Below are positions 27,001 through 36,289 of a DNA stretch of 49,963 bases, in pieces. Origin of the DNA: Lachnospiraceae bacterium (GTDB taxonomy: Bacteria > Bacillota > Clostridia > Lachnospirales > Lachnospiraceae); NCBI GenBank assembly GCA_017624835.1, contig JAGAMG010000045.1, positions 1 through 49,963 on the forward strand, in the 5' to 3' direction. The first letter of the stretch is position 1; each line of letters starts with the position of its first letter. The notes under the pieces are model-generated. The model did no database searches. It was not told where the DNA came from and worked only from the letters and a program-made list of their open reading frames with translations. Made by a program: the position numbers and the translations under genes.

Positions 27001-30000
27001 TTTGGTCTTCTGTATAAGCACTTCCAAGCGTCTCAAATGTCTTAGTACCACTCTTATTATTAACGACTACCGGAATCCAATTAGTCGCAGTATTGCTTGC
27101 ACTACTTTCAATCTTAAAGTCAAAACGATAGATCGCAGGATAAGCCACATACACCGAAGCCTTCGCTTTCGCATCACTTCCGGCAATGGTACCCTCTACT
27201 TCATAAGTACCAGCCTTATCCTTATTTACACCGGATAAATCCCAAGTTACTGCCACGGTTCCAGTATTATCGCTTGCGTAGGTTGCATTCACGCTTGTAG
27301 GCATTGCATCTGCTACATCACCGCCTACTAATGCTTCCACATAAACCATATCCGTTGCGGTAACATAATCCTCCACTACATTTACCGTAATGGTAGGCTG
27401 TGTGTCTAATCCATCAATGATTTCTGCCAATGTACCATTTATGGTGTAAGTACCTACCACTCCGGTATTCACAGCATCCCATGTGACATTTACTACCTTC
27501 AAGTCACCGGTAGCCAATACAACCTGTACATTTGCAGGTAATTGTGCAGTCATTCCCTTTACTACTTCCACCGCATCGGGAGTGACGATTTCAACCTGCG
27601 CAGGTGCCTTCTCAATTTCACGGACAATCAGAGAGTTTACACGCCAGGTTCCGGTGGGGAATACTACGGTCAACTGTCTGTCAGTAACCTCTACCTCTAC
27701 ACCGCCAAGCTTCCATTCATTCTTTCCGGTCTTAACAGCTAAATCCGTTCCTTCAATGGTAGCCTGCGCAGTACTTCCACCGCTGGTACTTCCGCCACCC
27801 ATCTGTACATAGTATTTACCATTAGGCAAATCTACTACAAAGGTATTTCCTCCGGGCAACATGAAGTCCTGATATACACTGGGCTCTAACACACCTTCCA
27901 TGTCAAGGGGCTCTATTCTACCATCCATGGTGGAATCCGTTGTAAAGCCATAGCCCTGAGCCACACTGTAAACACTGCCCAAATCTGAAAGCTTTGTGGA
28001 GCCACCCTTATCATTTACAGTCACTTCAGTCCAACCTGCGGGAGCTTTACCCCTATTAGCTACGGTACCAAAGTCAAAACGATATACTGCAGGATAGATA
28101 ACGGATACGGATGCAATTACATTCATACCCTCTGCGGCACCTGCTACCTCATAGGTACCGATGGTATCGGTCTTCACGCCACTGATATCTCCCCAGGTTA
28201 CATTGACCTTACTGGTCTTTCCGCTTGCCCAGGTAGCAGTTGCAGTGGTAGGCATATTGGCTGCAATGTTGGTTGCATTCAATTCTACTTCATAATATAC
28301 ATTTGCTATGGATACAATGTAATCCGCAATTACAGTTACTGTAATGGAAGGCTTTTCATTCAAACCGGAAACAGCCGTCTGCAAGGTTCCATATACGGTA
28401 TACTGTCCGATGGCATTGGTATCCACCACACTGGTATCCCAGATTACTGCGATTTCCTCAGATGTGGTATTGGTATAGGTTACCGCTACCTTCTCCGGCA
28501 ATCCGGTAAGCTCAGTTCCCACAACCACAGCTACAGCATCCATGGGTGCATAGCCACTTAACTTATTGGGGATAACATTTACTGTCTTCTCAAAAGGCTC
28601 ATCCCAGCCTTCCACCTTTGCAATTACCTTGTAAGTACCTATGGTATTAATATCCACCTCGGATACATCCCAGGTTACAATTGCTTTCTTAGGATTACCA
28701 TCCTGATCTAATACATCCACCTCAGTAGGCAACAAAGCTGCTACCGTCTTACCGGAAGGAACAGGAGTACCTTCTACCAAATCAGGTACGGTAAACTCAG
28801 GCTTCTGAATAATCAATACATCGGTAAGCGCACTCTTTTCCTCAGACATAAAGGATTTTTTACCCTTATTTGCTCCACCGTCAAATCTAAAGGTATCGTG
28901 AAGTTCAAATTCACCATTACCCTCTGCACGATAGATTTCATAACCAAGGATTTCATGTCCATAATGATTACTGTCATTTGCTTTTGCAAAATCAAACTGA
29001 ACATAGTCAGCACCGGTATCCACACTGCCAATCTTTGCGGTAACCAGACCATCTGACAATAAATAGCTTAAGTTGGCAGGCTGGTTATAACCAACGTTTT
29101 CCCAAGCCACACCTTCTCTATATGCCAGATTTTCCAGCAGACAGGGAACTACATAGTCCGTCTGAATGGTAGTACTGTAAATTCTTACTTTATTCTTATC
29201 AGCAGATGCTCTGGTAATGATTTCCTCACGCCAGTCACCCAGAATATCTACAATCAGTCCCACATTACCCTTGGTACCGTTGTTGGACCAAATTTCCTGT
29301 GAGTACAGAAGTTTTTCCTGCTGATCCTTTTCATAATTCCACTTATAAATTACCACACCCGTAGGCATGTAAGCACCACTGTTAAAGGTATGATCCTGAA
29401 TCTCACTGAGCAAATCCCCATCCCAGAAAATGGATGCATTGGATGCAGGAGTAGAATCAGCCAGCTTAATCAGCTTGTCCATGGTAGACCAGGTGGAATA
29501 TACTTCTCCATTAGTGGAATCCCATGCAGGCTCGTCATTGCTTTCATAGGTAGGGCTGGCAATTGACCACCATTCGCCACCTTCCCAAGTAGGATCAATA
29601 TCCGCTGCCACACCACGTCCGGTATCCTTACCTGTATAATAACCCATGATAATCTCACCGGTTTCTGCGTCATGGATTTCTACATGGTATGCTGCATCAT
29701 CATGCTCATGCACCGCCATGATTTCCAATCCGCTATTCCAGGATACCCAATCGGAAACATGCATAGCATCACCATGTCCTAAATTGGTAGAATATTTTAC
29801 GGTACCGTCATGGTCAACAGTCAAACCACCAAAAATGATTTCATCCTTGCTGTCACCATCAATATCATTAATACTGAGACCATGGTTACCCTGTGCTTCG
29901 TACTGGGTACCTGCTTCGTTGGTATCAAATTCCCAATAAACGCCAATGGCATCACCGATACCATCACCGTCCGTATCCTTCATATAATATGCAGTCATAC

Positions 30001-33000
30001 AGGTTCTGGTATAGTAACCTCTGGTAAATACTGCAAAAGGAGTGGAACCATCTAAATAAGCAGTACCGGACAGGAAACGGTCAACACGGTTACCATAAGC
30101 ATCACCCCATGCATCTACAGAGCCTCGCTCCGGCAAATATTCTACATCTTCTGCTGCCTTACTTCCGTCCTCTCCGTTAAAGATGGAGAAATATTCCGGT
30201 CCTTCCAAAACGAAACCATTGGTATTACGATAATCATGCTGTGCACTGACTACACTGGTAGGAAGCGCGTCACTGTTACATGCGCCTACATAACAGGTTT
30301 CCACCAAACCAGCTTCTGTTCCGTCGGTACTTCTATAGGAGGTGGTGCCGTCTGCAGTCTTTACGGCAACCTCTGCCTTACCGTCTCCATCATAATCCCA
30401 TACCTGGAACTGAGTATAATGTGCACCGGAACGGATATTGATACCCATATCCAATCTCCACAGTAAAGTTGCTGCTCCGGTAGAGAAATCTACATCATAA
30501 GCATCTATAAAGGTCTTTCCGGTATAGCCATAACCGGAGTTATCCTTTGCATTGCTGGGATACCACTTAACCAGTAATTCCAAATCTCCATTTCCGTCCA
30601 AATCACCTACGGACATATCGTTTGCTGAGAAATCACAGCTACTGCCATCGGGCATAACTTCATCATCAGGACAATAGAGATTAAACTCCATATACTTATT
30701 TGCCCATACAGCCGTTTCCTTTGCATGTAAACCAATGGAGCTGTCGTTACTACCTACTACCAGATAAGTATCACCTGCGCTACCACCTTCATCCACCAGA
30801 TTGGTAAAGGTAATATCGGAAGCAATCTGTGAACCATTGCGGTATACATCAAAGGTTGTTGTTAAATTGTTGGAGCCGTCAAAGTCAGCCTCAAAGCTTC
30901 TCCAGCTTACATAGACACCGCTTGTCAGCTCATTTCCTTCACTGTCAGTTGCGCTTACATTTACTTCTGCACCATCGCCGCCTGCCAGATTGATTGCTAC
31001 CACAGCTCTGTCAGAGTAATACTCACGACCACCGGGTACCAGGCTACCTACAACAGGTGTTACACAAACCTCAGAAAGTTCACCCACACCGGTTTTGGTC
31101 AATGCTGCAACCTTATAATAATAAGGAACATTTGTAGTAATACCATCTTCATCCGTATAGGTCAGAGACTTGGTCTCCCCTACCTTTTCAAATGCAACAA
31201 AGCCCTTCTCATCCTCTGCTCTGTCAGAACGATAGATAATGTACTTAATTGCACCTTCCACAGCTTCCCACTGTAATTTTACATAGTTCTGAAGCTCAGT
31301 ATCACCTAATGTAGGGCTGAGACATTTCAGATTTTGAGGAGCTGCCGCCTTAGGTCCCTCCTGAATCAGGGACAATTCAATTACGTTACTGGACGCAGAC
31401 TCTGTTCCATCCGCTGTCACACATGTCATATAGTAGCTGTACTGCTCACCGATATCACCTGTCATGGCACGACAAGCCAAATCATCCGCTGCGTACTCAG
31501 CTACAGTAAAACTCTTAACCAAAGAATATTTCTTATCAGAGCTGTTCTTTCCATAAATATTATAGCTTACTGCATCCTCAACAGGATTGAAACCAATCAG
31601 GAAGGTTGCCTTTGCTGTTGCTTCATCCAGTGTCAACTCACTGTATTGGAATCCGGAAGGAGCTAAAAGCAATGCCGTAATGGTAAATCCGTTAAGATAT
31701 CCGCTTCCACCAACGCCAAGATTTAGCTGTCCATCCTCAATACGCACGGTATTGGTACAGCTTCCTAAAGCCTGTTTACAGGAAATACCACCCAGGGACA
31801 AGCCCTCTGCTGTATAGCTGGGCTTAATGGTACTTAAACCAGCCATCAAATCTGCTGCATAAACGGTAACCTCATAATCACCGTTAGGCAAATCTACAGC
31901 AAATTCACCTGCACCCAAGCTGAAGTCGTCCGCCATAGCAGAAGAGTCCTCATTGCCGTTATTTTCTCTGTAACGACCGCCACCGGGCAATTTTGTCCAA
32001 CCATAGCCCAGGGTAGCGTCATAAGCCATGTCATACTCTACGCCTGTCCAGCCTTCCATGGTGGGAGAACCGCCAAAGTTCATATCAAACTTGTAACCGG
32101 CTTCCTTAGTTTTCACTTCAATTTTATTAGAAATTTCTCCCAGACCCTTTTCATTAAAGGCTCTGATTGCATATACATAAGTAGTACCCGCTTCACAGCT
32201 ACTATCCGTATACTTTGCATTGGGAGTTACAGAGTATTTTGCCGCATTGGAAAAATCTACATCATCAATGGTCTTTCCCTCTTCCAAAACCTGACGATAG
32301 ATATAATACAGCTCTGCACCCTCTGCCTCATCCCACTGCATGGACACGCTGGACGCACCAACCTTAGTATTGGTCAGATTGTTAACTATAGCAGGTACGG
32401 TACTGGGAATATTCAATACTACCTTTGACTTTAAATCTGCCAATTCTGCGGAGGTATTTTCCATAATTCCCTCTGCTACACATTGGGCAAACTTGTATGC
32501 TCCATAGTACTGTAAATGTGTGGAGTCCGTTGCACCACCTGCATAAGCGCCTTCCGGATAGTCACCGGCTGCCACATGCAGGAATAATGATTTTGCACCT
32601 TCAATACCAAACTCATTACACAGTTCTACAGAACGAGCAGTCAAATCAACCAGAGGAATATCCTGTTCTGCTGCCATATCCCTCATCACATCACCATAGG
32701 ACTCAAAGTTACCAACGAAGGTATCCAAGGAACCATCCTCCTTGGTGGTATAGCTGTAACGTGCAACAGGGGTTACCAATACAGGAATCGCACCTCTCTG
32801 TCTTGCACCGTCCACATAACACTGAATCCAATTTCCAAAATCAGAAGGGTCTACATATCTGTTAGGTCTTGCAGCAGTAGCATCATTATGTCCCCACTGA
32901 ATAAACAGATAATCTCCGGGCTGAATATCCTCTAAGATATCATCCAGCTTTCCTTCTTCCACATAGGACTTGGAGGAACGTCCGCCCAAAGCACGGTTCT

Positions 33001-33991
33001 CTACAATCACATTTTCTGCTTCGTAGGTCTGTGCCTGGCTGAAATTACAATCCTCACATTCTCTTTCCTCTACTTCACCGCCAAAGAATAAAGCCAAGGT
33101 CTGTCCCCAACCGGTCTGGGGATAATAGTTGGTTTCATAGGTCTGTACCGTGGAGTCAGAGGCAATATAAATTGTTGGCTTCGTTGCCGCTGCTCCGGTT
33201 GCCAATCTGGTTACTACCACCTGAGAAACATAAGCAGTCTGTAGCTGTGCTTCACTCTCACTGGTTGCATTGCTGGCTACCAGGAATTTCAAATCTAAAA
33301 CACCATCCAAGAGTACTGCGGTATAAGTGGTAGTCTTACTTCCGCCTGCTGGCACTTCAATACCGGACGCCTTGGTAATATCCTCAGCCTCAAGATATGC
33401 AGTATAGGCACTGGATGTAGGGTTTACCAGAGTAACAGAAATCTGATAATCCGCAGGGTCTAACAGCATACTAAAAGCAGAGGTATTTTCATAGGTATAA
33501 ACACCATATCCGGTGTCTTCAGTCTCTGTCCACACCTTACTTCCGATAGCTAAATAATCGGAATTATCCGTAATGTACGATACCCCACTCTGCTCGGTTC
33601 CCTCGCGGGGATAGTAAATACCGCCTTCCCAGCCCTTTGCCGCGGTCTTAAACTCTACGTCATGAAAGCCGTAGCCATTTACATCCGTGTAAGGGTTGGC
33701 ACTGGTTACATCCTCACCAAATTTCCATGTGGCAAGGGTTTCATTTTCTGTAAACCGGGTATAGTCTACAGTGTTTGCATTGTACAAAGCAAAAGTAGAT
33801 AGTCTCAGATTTGATGAAGATACTGTGTTATCAAAAGTAACAGCATCGCCACCGGATACCTCTTCGGCCTGTACAACAGACCCGGAAGAAATGCCCATTC
33901 CGCCAGCCAGCAATGCAGTACTTAATACATACGCAATTGCTTTGGAGCCTCTTCTCTTCCACTTCATACCTTTCCTAGATTTGTTAAACAT
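24056..33991 (-). CDS. Giant multimodular cell-surface rhamnogalacturonan acetylesterase/lyase
   Basis: A 3311-residue exported protein. Domains in order: signal peptide (1-42); beta domain (75-262); CE12 SGNH acetylesterase (270-515) with S280 in SDST, block II GG (336-337), N369 in WGHND, and D489/H492 in DSTH; FnIII (533-628); galactose-binding-like (632-775); two FnIII (776-979); PL11 rhamnogalacturonan lyase (988-1660) with Ca-binding-like DLDGNGD, DYDGDGK, DTDGDG, DIDGDS; Ig-like domains in pairs, each pair followed by a galactose-binding-like domain (1815-2765); another such domain (2772-2945); PT/Asp-rich linker (3025-3090); unnamed domain (3091-3240); membrane helix (3283-3304) and KKKKEEA tail. 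It should deacetylate and cleave rhamnogalacturonan I at the cell surface. Start has GGGAGG seven bases upstream. Confidence 0.93.
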   Translation of the reverse strand: MFNKSRKGMKWKRRGSKAIAYVLSTALLAGGMGISSGSVVQAEEVSGGDAVTFDNTVSSSNLRLSTFALYNANTVDYTRFTENETLATWKFGEDVTSANPYTDVNGYGFHDVEFKTAAKGWEGGIYYPREGTEQSGVSYITDNSDYLAIGSKVWTETEDTGYGVYTYENTSAFSMLLDPADYQISVTLVNPTSSAYTAYLEAEDITKASGIEVPAGGSKTTTYTAVLLDGVLDLKFLVASNATSESEAQLQTAYVSQVVVTRLATGAAATKPTIYIASDSTVQTYETNYYPQTGWGQTLALFFGGEVEERECEDCNFSQAQTYEAENVIVENRALGGRSSKSYVEEGKLDDILEDIQPGDYLFIQWGHNDATAARPNRYVDPSDFGNWIQCYVDGARQRGAIPVLVTPVARYSYTTKEDGSLDTFVGNFESYGDVMRDMAAEQDIPLVDLTARSVELCNEFGIEGAKSLFLHVAAGDYPEGAYAGGATDSTHLQYYGAYKFAQCVAEGIMENTSAELADLKSKVVLNIPSTVPAIVNNLTNTKVGASSVSMQWDEAEGAELYYIYRQVLEEGKTIDDVDFSNAAKYSVTPNAKYTDSSCEAGTTYVYAIRAFNEKGLGEISNKIEVKTKEAGYKFDMNFGGSPTMEGWTGVEYDMAYDATLGYGWTKLPGGGRYRENNGNEDSSAMADDFSLGAGEFAVDLPNGDYEVTVYAADLMAGLSTIKPSYTAEGLSLGGISCKQALGSCTNTVRIEDGQLNLGVGGSGYLNGFTITALLLAPSGFQYSELTLDEATAKATFLIGFNPVEDAVSYNIYGKNSSDKKYSLVKSFTVAEYAADDLACRAMTGDIGEQYSYYMTCVTADGTESASSNVIELSLIQEGPKAAAPQNLKCLSPTLGDTELQNYVKLQWEAVEGAIKYIIYRSDRAEDEKGFVAFEKVGETKSLTYTDEDGITTNVPYYYKVAALTKTGVGELSEVCVTPVVGSLVPGGREYYSDRAVVAINLAGGDGAEVNVSATDSEGNELTSGVYVSWRSFEADFDGSNNLTTTFDVYRNGSQIASDITFTNLVDEGGSAGDTYLVVGSNDSSIGLHAKETAVWANKYMEFNLYCPDDEVMPDGSSCDFSANDMSVGDLDGNGDLELLVKWYPSNAKDNSGYGYTGKTFIDAYDVDFSTGAATLLWRLDMGINIRSGAHYTQFQVWDYDGDGKAEVAVKTADGTTSYRSTDGTEAGLVETCYVGACNSDALPTSVVSAQHDYRNTNGFVLEGPEYFSIFNGEDGSKAAEDVEYLPERGSVDAWGDAYGNRVDRFLSGTAYLDGSTPFAVFTRGYYTRTCMTAYYMKDTDGDGIGDAIGVYWEFDTNEAGTQYEAQGNHGLSINDIDGDSKDEIIFGGLTVDHDGTVKYSTNLGHGDAMHVSDWVSWNSGLEIMAVHEHDDAAYHVEIHDAETGEIIMGYYTGKDTGRGVAADIDPTWEGGEWWSIASPTYESNDEPAWDSTNGEVYSTWSTMDKLIKLADSTPASNASIFWDGDLLSEIQDHTFNSGAYMPTGVVIYKWNYEKDQQEKLLYSQEIWSNNGTKGNVGLIVDILGDWREEIITRASADKNKVRIYSTTIQTDYVVPCLLENLAYREGVAWENVGYNQPANLSYLLSDGLVTAKIGSVDTGADYVQFDFAKANDSNHYGHEILGYEIYRAEGNGEFELHDTFRFDGGANKGKKSFMSEEKSALTDVLIIQKPEFTVPDLVEGTPVPSGKTVAALLPTEVDVLDQDGNPKKAIVTWDVSEVDINTIGTYKVIAKVEGWDEPFEKTVNVIPNKLSGYAPMDAVAVVVGTELTGLPEKVAVTYTNTTSEEIAVIWDTSVVDTNAIGQYTVYGTLQTAVSGLNEKPSITVTVIADYIVSIANVYYEVELNATNIAANMPTTATATWASGKTSKVNVTWGDISGVKTDTIGTYEVAGAAEGMNVIASVSVIYPAVYRFDFGTVANRGKAPAGWTEVTVNDKGGSTKLSDLGSVYSVAQGYGFTTDSTMDGRIEPLDMEGVLEPSVYQDFMLPGGNTFVVDLPNGKYYVQMGGGSTSGGSTAQATIEGTDLAVKTGKNEWKLGGVEVEVTDRQLTVVFPTGTWRVNSLIVREIEKAPAQVEIVTPDAVEVVKGMTAQLPANVQVVLATGDLKVVNVTWDAVNTGVVGTYTINGTLAEIIDGLDTQPTITVNVVEDYVTATDMVYVEALVGGDVADAMPTSVNATYASDNTGTVAVTWDLSGVNKDKAGTYEVEGTIAGSDAKAKASVYVAYPAIYRFDFKIESSASNTATNWIPVVVNNKSGTKTFETLGSAYTEDQKYGFANGAAACDGRDENYTFAGLIPRAVYKDFAIPDGQQFVVDVPNGTYYVEIIGGSGYKSTVKASVEGTAKSIGNAANTYAIGTWESVKVTDGQLTIDFTSGATSRVDGIIVRQIELAPGYSGLNDMEVVVGTNPALPNTVTVVKSDQTTVEVGVLWDTSGVDINTVGTYTITGTLSQSIDGLTERPKITVKVIEDYIVSVEKAYVEVVIGSDVIMPAKVSATYYAAGAKEESVTWDTSKVDKNVTGKYAVTGTVAGSDVSAEAIVYVVYPVLYAFDFGTAATSDMTGFTAINGSSASYETSNLYGFTDASLTNVGAFKGLTAASTYSEDSVYSNKYANIFNDAFQLNYSSTAEFKVNVDNGSYVVEVLSHQGNTTSASNISVNGTSLGRVNNKNEAKVLSKELEVTDGVITVACTSESSRPGFLNGVVIRKVVQPSSDTISYKFDFGLSTSSVGVMSGFKEINENTVAYENSSTGYGFTQATLNDAGTAFKCYAGNTTTYKNTTYTSDYASVFDDGILAMKKTSENKAGVVEFCVDLPPGTYDVDVLTARIHSTSSSSVNFVYIENEEGVRYRNRLEADVTSATVEVTDGTLNILVNTDTDGYGVWLNGLVIKESLLSASTTTVKNTVLLSGAPTIQVKSLSAEEKSTLEATEDASGYTYTDKENVKSNTTYRYKIAAIVKEQPKVAGEEAIDPTPTPEPTPTPEVEPTPTPDDNSDNDEADDDDSDDGSSKEEKQEPTATPKKPGKTEKKPAVNNLKKFTSEVKGTIPEAILTKDIMAKTGCKSIAELISYMKTMLVTNELTAKILPGATVDNTSVMDITIMISYDDGKTWVPATEETFPEAGVDVVIPYPEGTGKDTHNYMVGHLITMACNGMIPGDMEYFNPEKTEEGLKIHIMSASPFIVSWEAIAADKPVETPTEKTEQAAPEKAPEKEIPVETVTVEAADSNNGLLIALIIILVICAGAAAGIYVYKKKKEEA

Positions 33992-34228
33992 GTTCTACCT
34001 CCCATTTTTCCAATTTCACATTGGAGATTGCCGCAATGGTCAATTTACCCAATTTGACCACTATCTGATAATATTTTATCAACATTTGTATGTCCGTTTC
34101 CAAGCTTTTTGTCCAAAAAACTGTGCGAATTCAACCATTTATCTATAATCAACCAATGTCCATTGTGCACTTTCAACAAAAGTCTCTAACCTTTTTGTTC
34201 AAAACAGCAATTTGCTCTTGTAACGCAA
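33992..34228. promoter_or_regulatory. Upstream region of the giant pectinase with two palindromes
   Basis: No gene. Two candidate operators lie about 45-90 bases before the start codon. One is a 24-bp near-palindrome TGGTCAA...TTGACCA (34037-34060, one mismatch pair). The other is TGATAATATTTTATCA (34066-34081, palindromic in its outer 6 bp). I could not place a convincing -35/-10 pair. Regulation by substrate is likely for such a gene but is inferred. Confidence 0.4.
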
Positions 34229-34271
34229 AAAAGTCCGGAAGTCACAGAATCACTGTGACTTCCAGACTTTT
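34227..34271 (-). terminator. Terminator overlapping the kinase stop codon
   Basis: 34229-34247 pairs with 34253-34271 over 19 bp with one mismatch and a five-base loop, followed by T6 on the minus strand. The kinase stop codon (34242-34244) lies in the stem. Confidence 0.9.
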
Positions 34272-35588
34272 CCCATCCACGCTCCCCGCCGAGACTTTGC
34301 CTTTATGAAGCTCTGCAATGGATTTGACAATGGACAAACCAATTCCGCTGCCTCCTGTTTCTGAATTTCTGGAGGAATCCAATCGGTAAAATCTTTCAAA
34401 CAAAACATCTAAATTACCCTGTGGAATTTCCTCCACTGTATTCCATACCGTCAGGTAAAAACGTCTGCCTCTTTGCACTAAATCCACTTTAATTTTTCCT
34501 TTTTCAGAAGAATACTTCACTGCATTATCCACCAGAAGGGAAACCATCTGACGGATTTTCTTTTCCTCTCCCCAATAAGTATAATCTCCTGCCACAGTTA
34601 TCTCCAACTGCTTCTTTTGACTATCTGCCAAAGTCTTAAAAAACTCAGCGGTCTCAGATACCGACTCAGAAAGTGAGAACTTTTCCATTACCCGACAGTT
34701 ATCCTCTTCGTCCATTCTGGAAAGTGTTACCATCTGCTCCACTAATGCATTGGTTCGGGACACCTGCTTTCTAATGCTTCTTGTCCATTCATTTTCCTCC
34801 TGCATCATTTCCAATACCTCAACATTGGCAGAAATAATGGTAAGAGGTGTTTTTAACTCATGACTGGCATCGGTTATGAAGCGTTTTTGTTTTTCATAGC
34901 TTGCTGCCACAGGTCGAAAAACTATTTTGGAAAAAAGAACCACTAATATAAAGACCGCTATCAATCCCAATACTGCTACAGATATACTGGTGGTTGCCAG
35001 CGTAAAAAAAGCGGACAACTCCCTGCTGCGATCCATAAATACTATTATATTTTCCTCAGCCTGCTGGGTTACCAAATAGCGATAGGTTCTATAAAAGCCT
35101 TTCTCCCTGCCACTTTCCCAGACTTCTATTGCATAGGCAACTGCATCCTCTGTGGCAACTGCTGCAATTCTTCCGGTATCCACCGATAAAAGACTGCCAT
35201 CACTGTTTAATTTTACCGAGAAAAAACGGGTTTCATAGGGAGTTTCCATAAACATTTCCTGACTCGCAGCATCCATCATTCCACCCATCATACCTTTTTT
35301 CATGTTATCCCTATATTTAGGCTCCGGCTCCTTACCCGAGATTCCTTCTGCTCTGCTCTCCTGCTCTCCATCCCAATTCTCTATGGGCGGCTCCATAGGG
35401 TTCATTCTCTCATTAAACATTTCCGGAAAACGGGCATCATTCTCCGCCAAAAGCATTAATATCTCATCCGCCCTATCCACCATATTGCGATAGCTTACTA
35501 AGTTTAAGGTACCAATAATAATGGTAAGTACCGCCAGTGTAGAACCCATGGTAATCAATATAAAATTTCGGCGCAGCCTTGCTATCAT
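34242..35588 (-). CDS. Sensor histidine kinase with extracytoplasmic domain
   Basis: A 448-residue kinase. First membrane helix near residues 8-30, an extracytoplasmic region of roughly 140 residues rich in Met, Glu and Pro, second helix near 185-207, then the HisKA box (DASHELKTPLTIIS) and HATPase motifs (DNAVKYSSEKG, GGSGIGLSIVK). The start is the ATG at 35588, which overlaps the TGA of the response regulator (ATGA). It signals to the regulator encoded just upstream. It lies beside the giant pectinase and so may control surface genes, but the signal is unknown. The Met-rich sensor region could point to metals. Confidence 0.93.
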   Translation of the reverse strand: MIARLRRNFILITMGSTLAVLTIIIGTLNLVSYRNMVDRADEILMLLAENDARFPEMFNERMNPMEPPIENWDGEQESRAEGISGKEPEPKYRDNMKKGMMGGMMDAASQEMFMETPYETRFFSVKLNSDGSLLSVDTGRIAAVATEDAVAYAIEVWESGREKGFYRTYRYLVTQQAEENIIVFMDRSRELSAFFTLATTSISVAVLGLIAVFILVVLFSKIVFRPVAASYEKQKRFITDASHELKTPLTIISANVEVLEMMQEENEWTRSIRKQVSRTNALVEQMVTLSRMDEEDNCRVMEKFSLSESVSETAEFFKTLADSQKKQLEITVAGDYTYWGEEKKIRQMVSLLVDNAVKYSSEKGKIKVDLVQRGRRFYLTVWNTVEEIPQGNLDVLFERFYRLDSSRNSETGGSGIGLSIVKSIAELHKGKVSAGSVDGKSLEVTVIL

Positions 35589-36289
35589 TTGCGTACCTCC
35601 AGAAAATAACCCTGATTCCTTGCTGCCTTGATTTCCACATTTGCCTGAATACTTGTGAGCTTCTTTCTCAAATAAGAAACATACACCCAAACCACATTCA
35701 TTTCCGTTTCGCTGTCATAGCCCCAAATTTTCTCCATAAATCGTTCCGTGGAAATAATCTGACCGGGATTACTCATAAGCATTTCCAGCATTTGAAATTC
35801 CTTATTTGCCAAACGCAAAACCTCGCTACCTGAGCCCTCTCCACCGCCAGTCATTCCTCCGGCAGTTAATTCAAAAGTTGCCCGATTCAGGGTAATATTT
35901 CCGTACTGTAGCAGATTATCGTTACTTTCGGTAATTTTTCGGGTCATGGCACGAATTCTTGCCAACAGTTCCTTCATGGCAAAAGGCTTTCCCAAATAAT
36001 CATTGGCACCGCTGTCAAGCCCTTCCACCTTATCATCCACCCCTGCTTTAGCAGTCAGCATCAGCACAGGAACCGGATTTCCCTGTGCCCGGATTTTTTT
36101 CAGCACAGTAATGCCATCCACCCTGGGCATCATAATATCCAGGATAGCCCCATCATACTCAGCCGCCTCCAAGAAATCTAGGGCATCCTGTCCGTTATAA
36201 ACTGCATCTACAGAATAATTATTGTGTTTCAGAACTGCCACCAACGCATCCGACAATTCCTTTTCATCCTCAGCTAACAATAGCCTCAT
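35585..36289 (-). CDS. OmpR-family response regulator
   Basis: A 234-residue regulator with receiver domain (E7, D8, phospho-acceptor D51 in LDIMMP, TAK with the conserved Thr and Lys) and a C-terminal winged helix ending in VWVYVSYLRKKL and RNQGYFLEV. An insertion rich in Gly and Glu (GGMTGGGEGSGSE) lies in the linker region before the DNA-binding part. ATG 36289 before RLLLAEDE fits the family. The gene begins inside the last 20 bases of the YkgJ-type gene and ends by overlapping the kinase start, so three proteins are tightly co-translated. Confidence 0.93.
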   Translation of the reverse strand: MRLLLAEDEKELSDALVAVLKHNNYSVDAVYNGQDALDFLEAAEYDGAILDIMMPRVDGITVLKKIRAQGNPVPVLMLTAKAGVDDKVEGLDSGANDYLGKPFAMKELLARIRAMTRKITESNDNLLQYGNITLNRATFELTAGGMTGGGEGSGSEVLRLANKEFQMLEMLMSNPGQIISTERFMEKIWGYDSETEMNVVWVYVSYLRKKLTSIQANVEIKAARNQGYFLEVRK

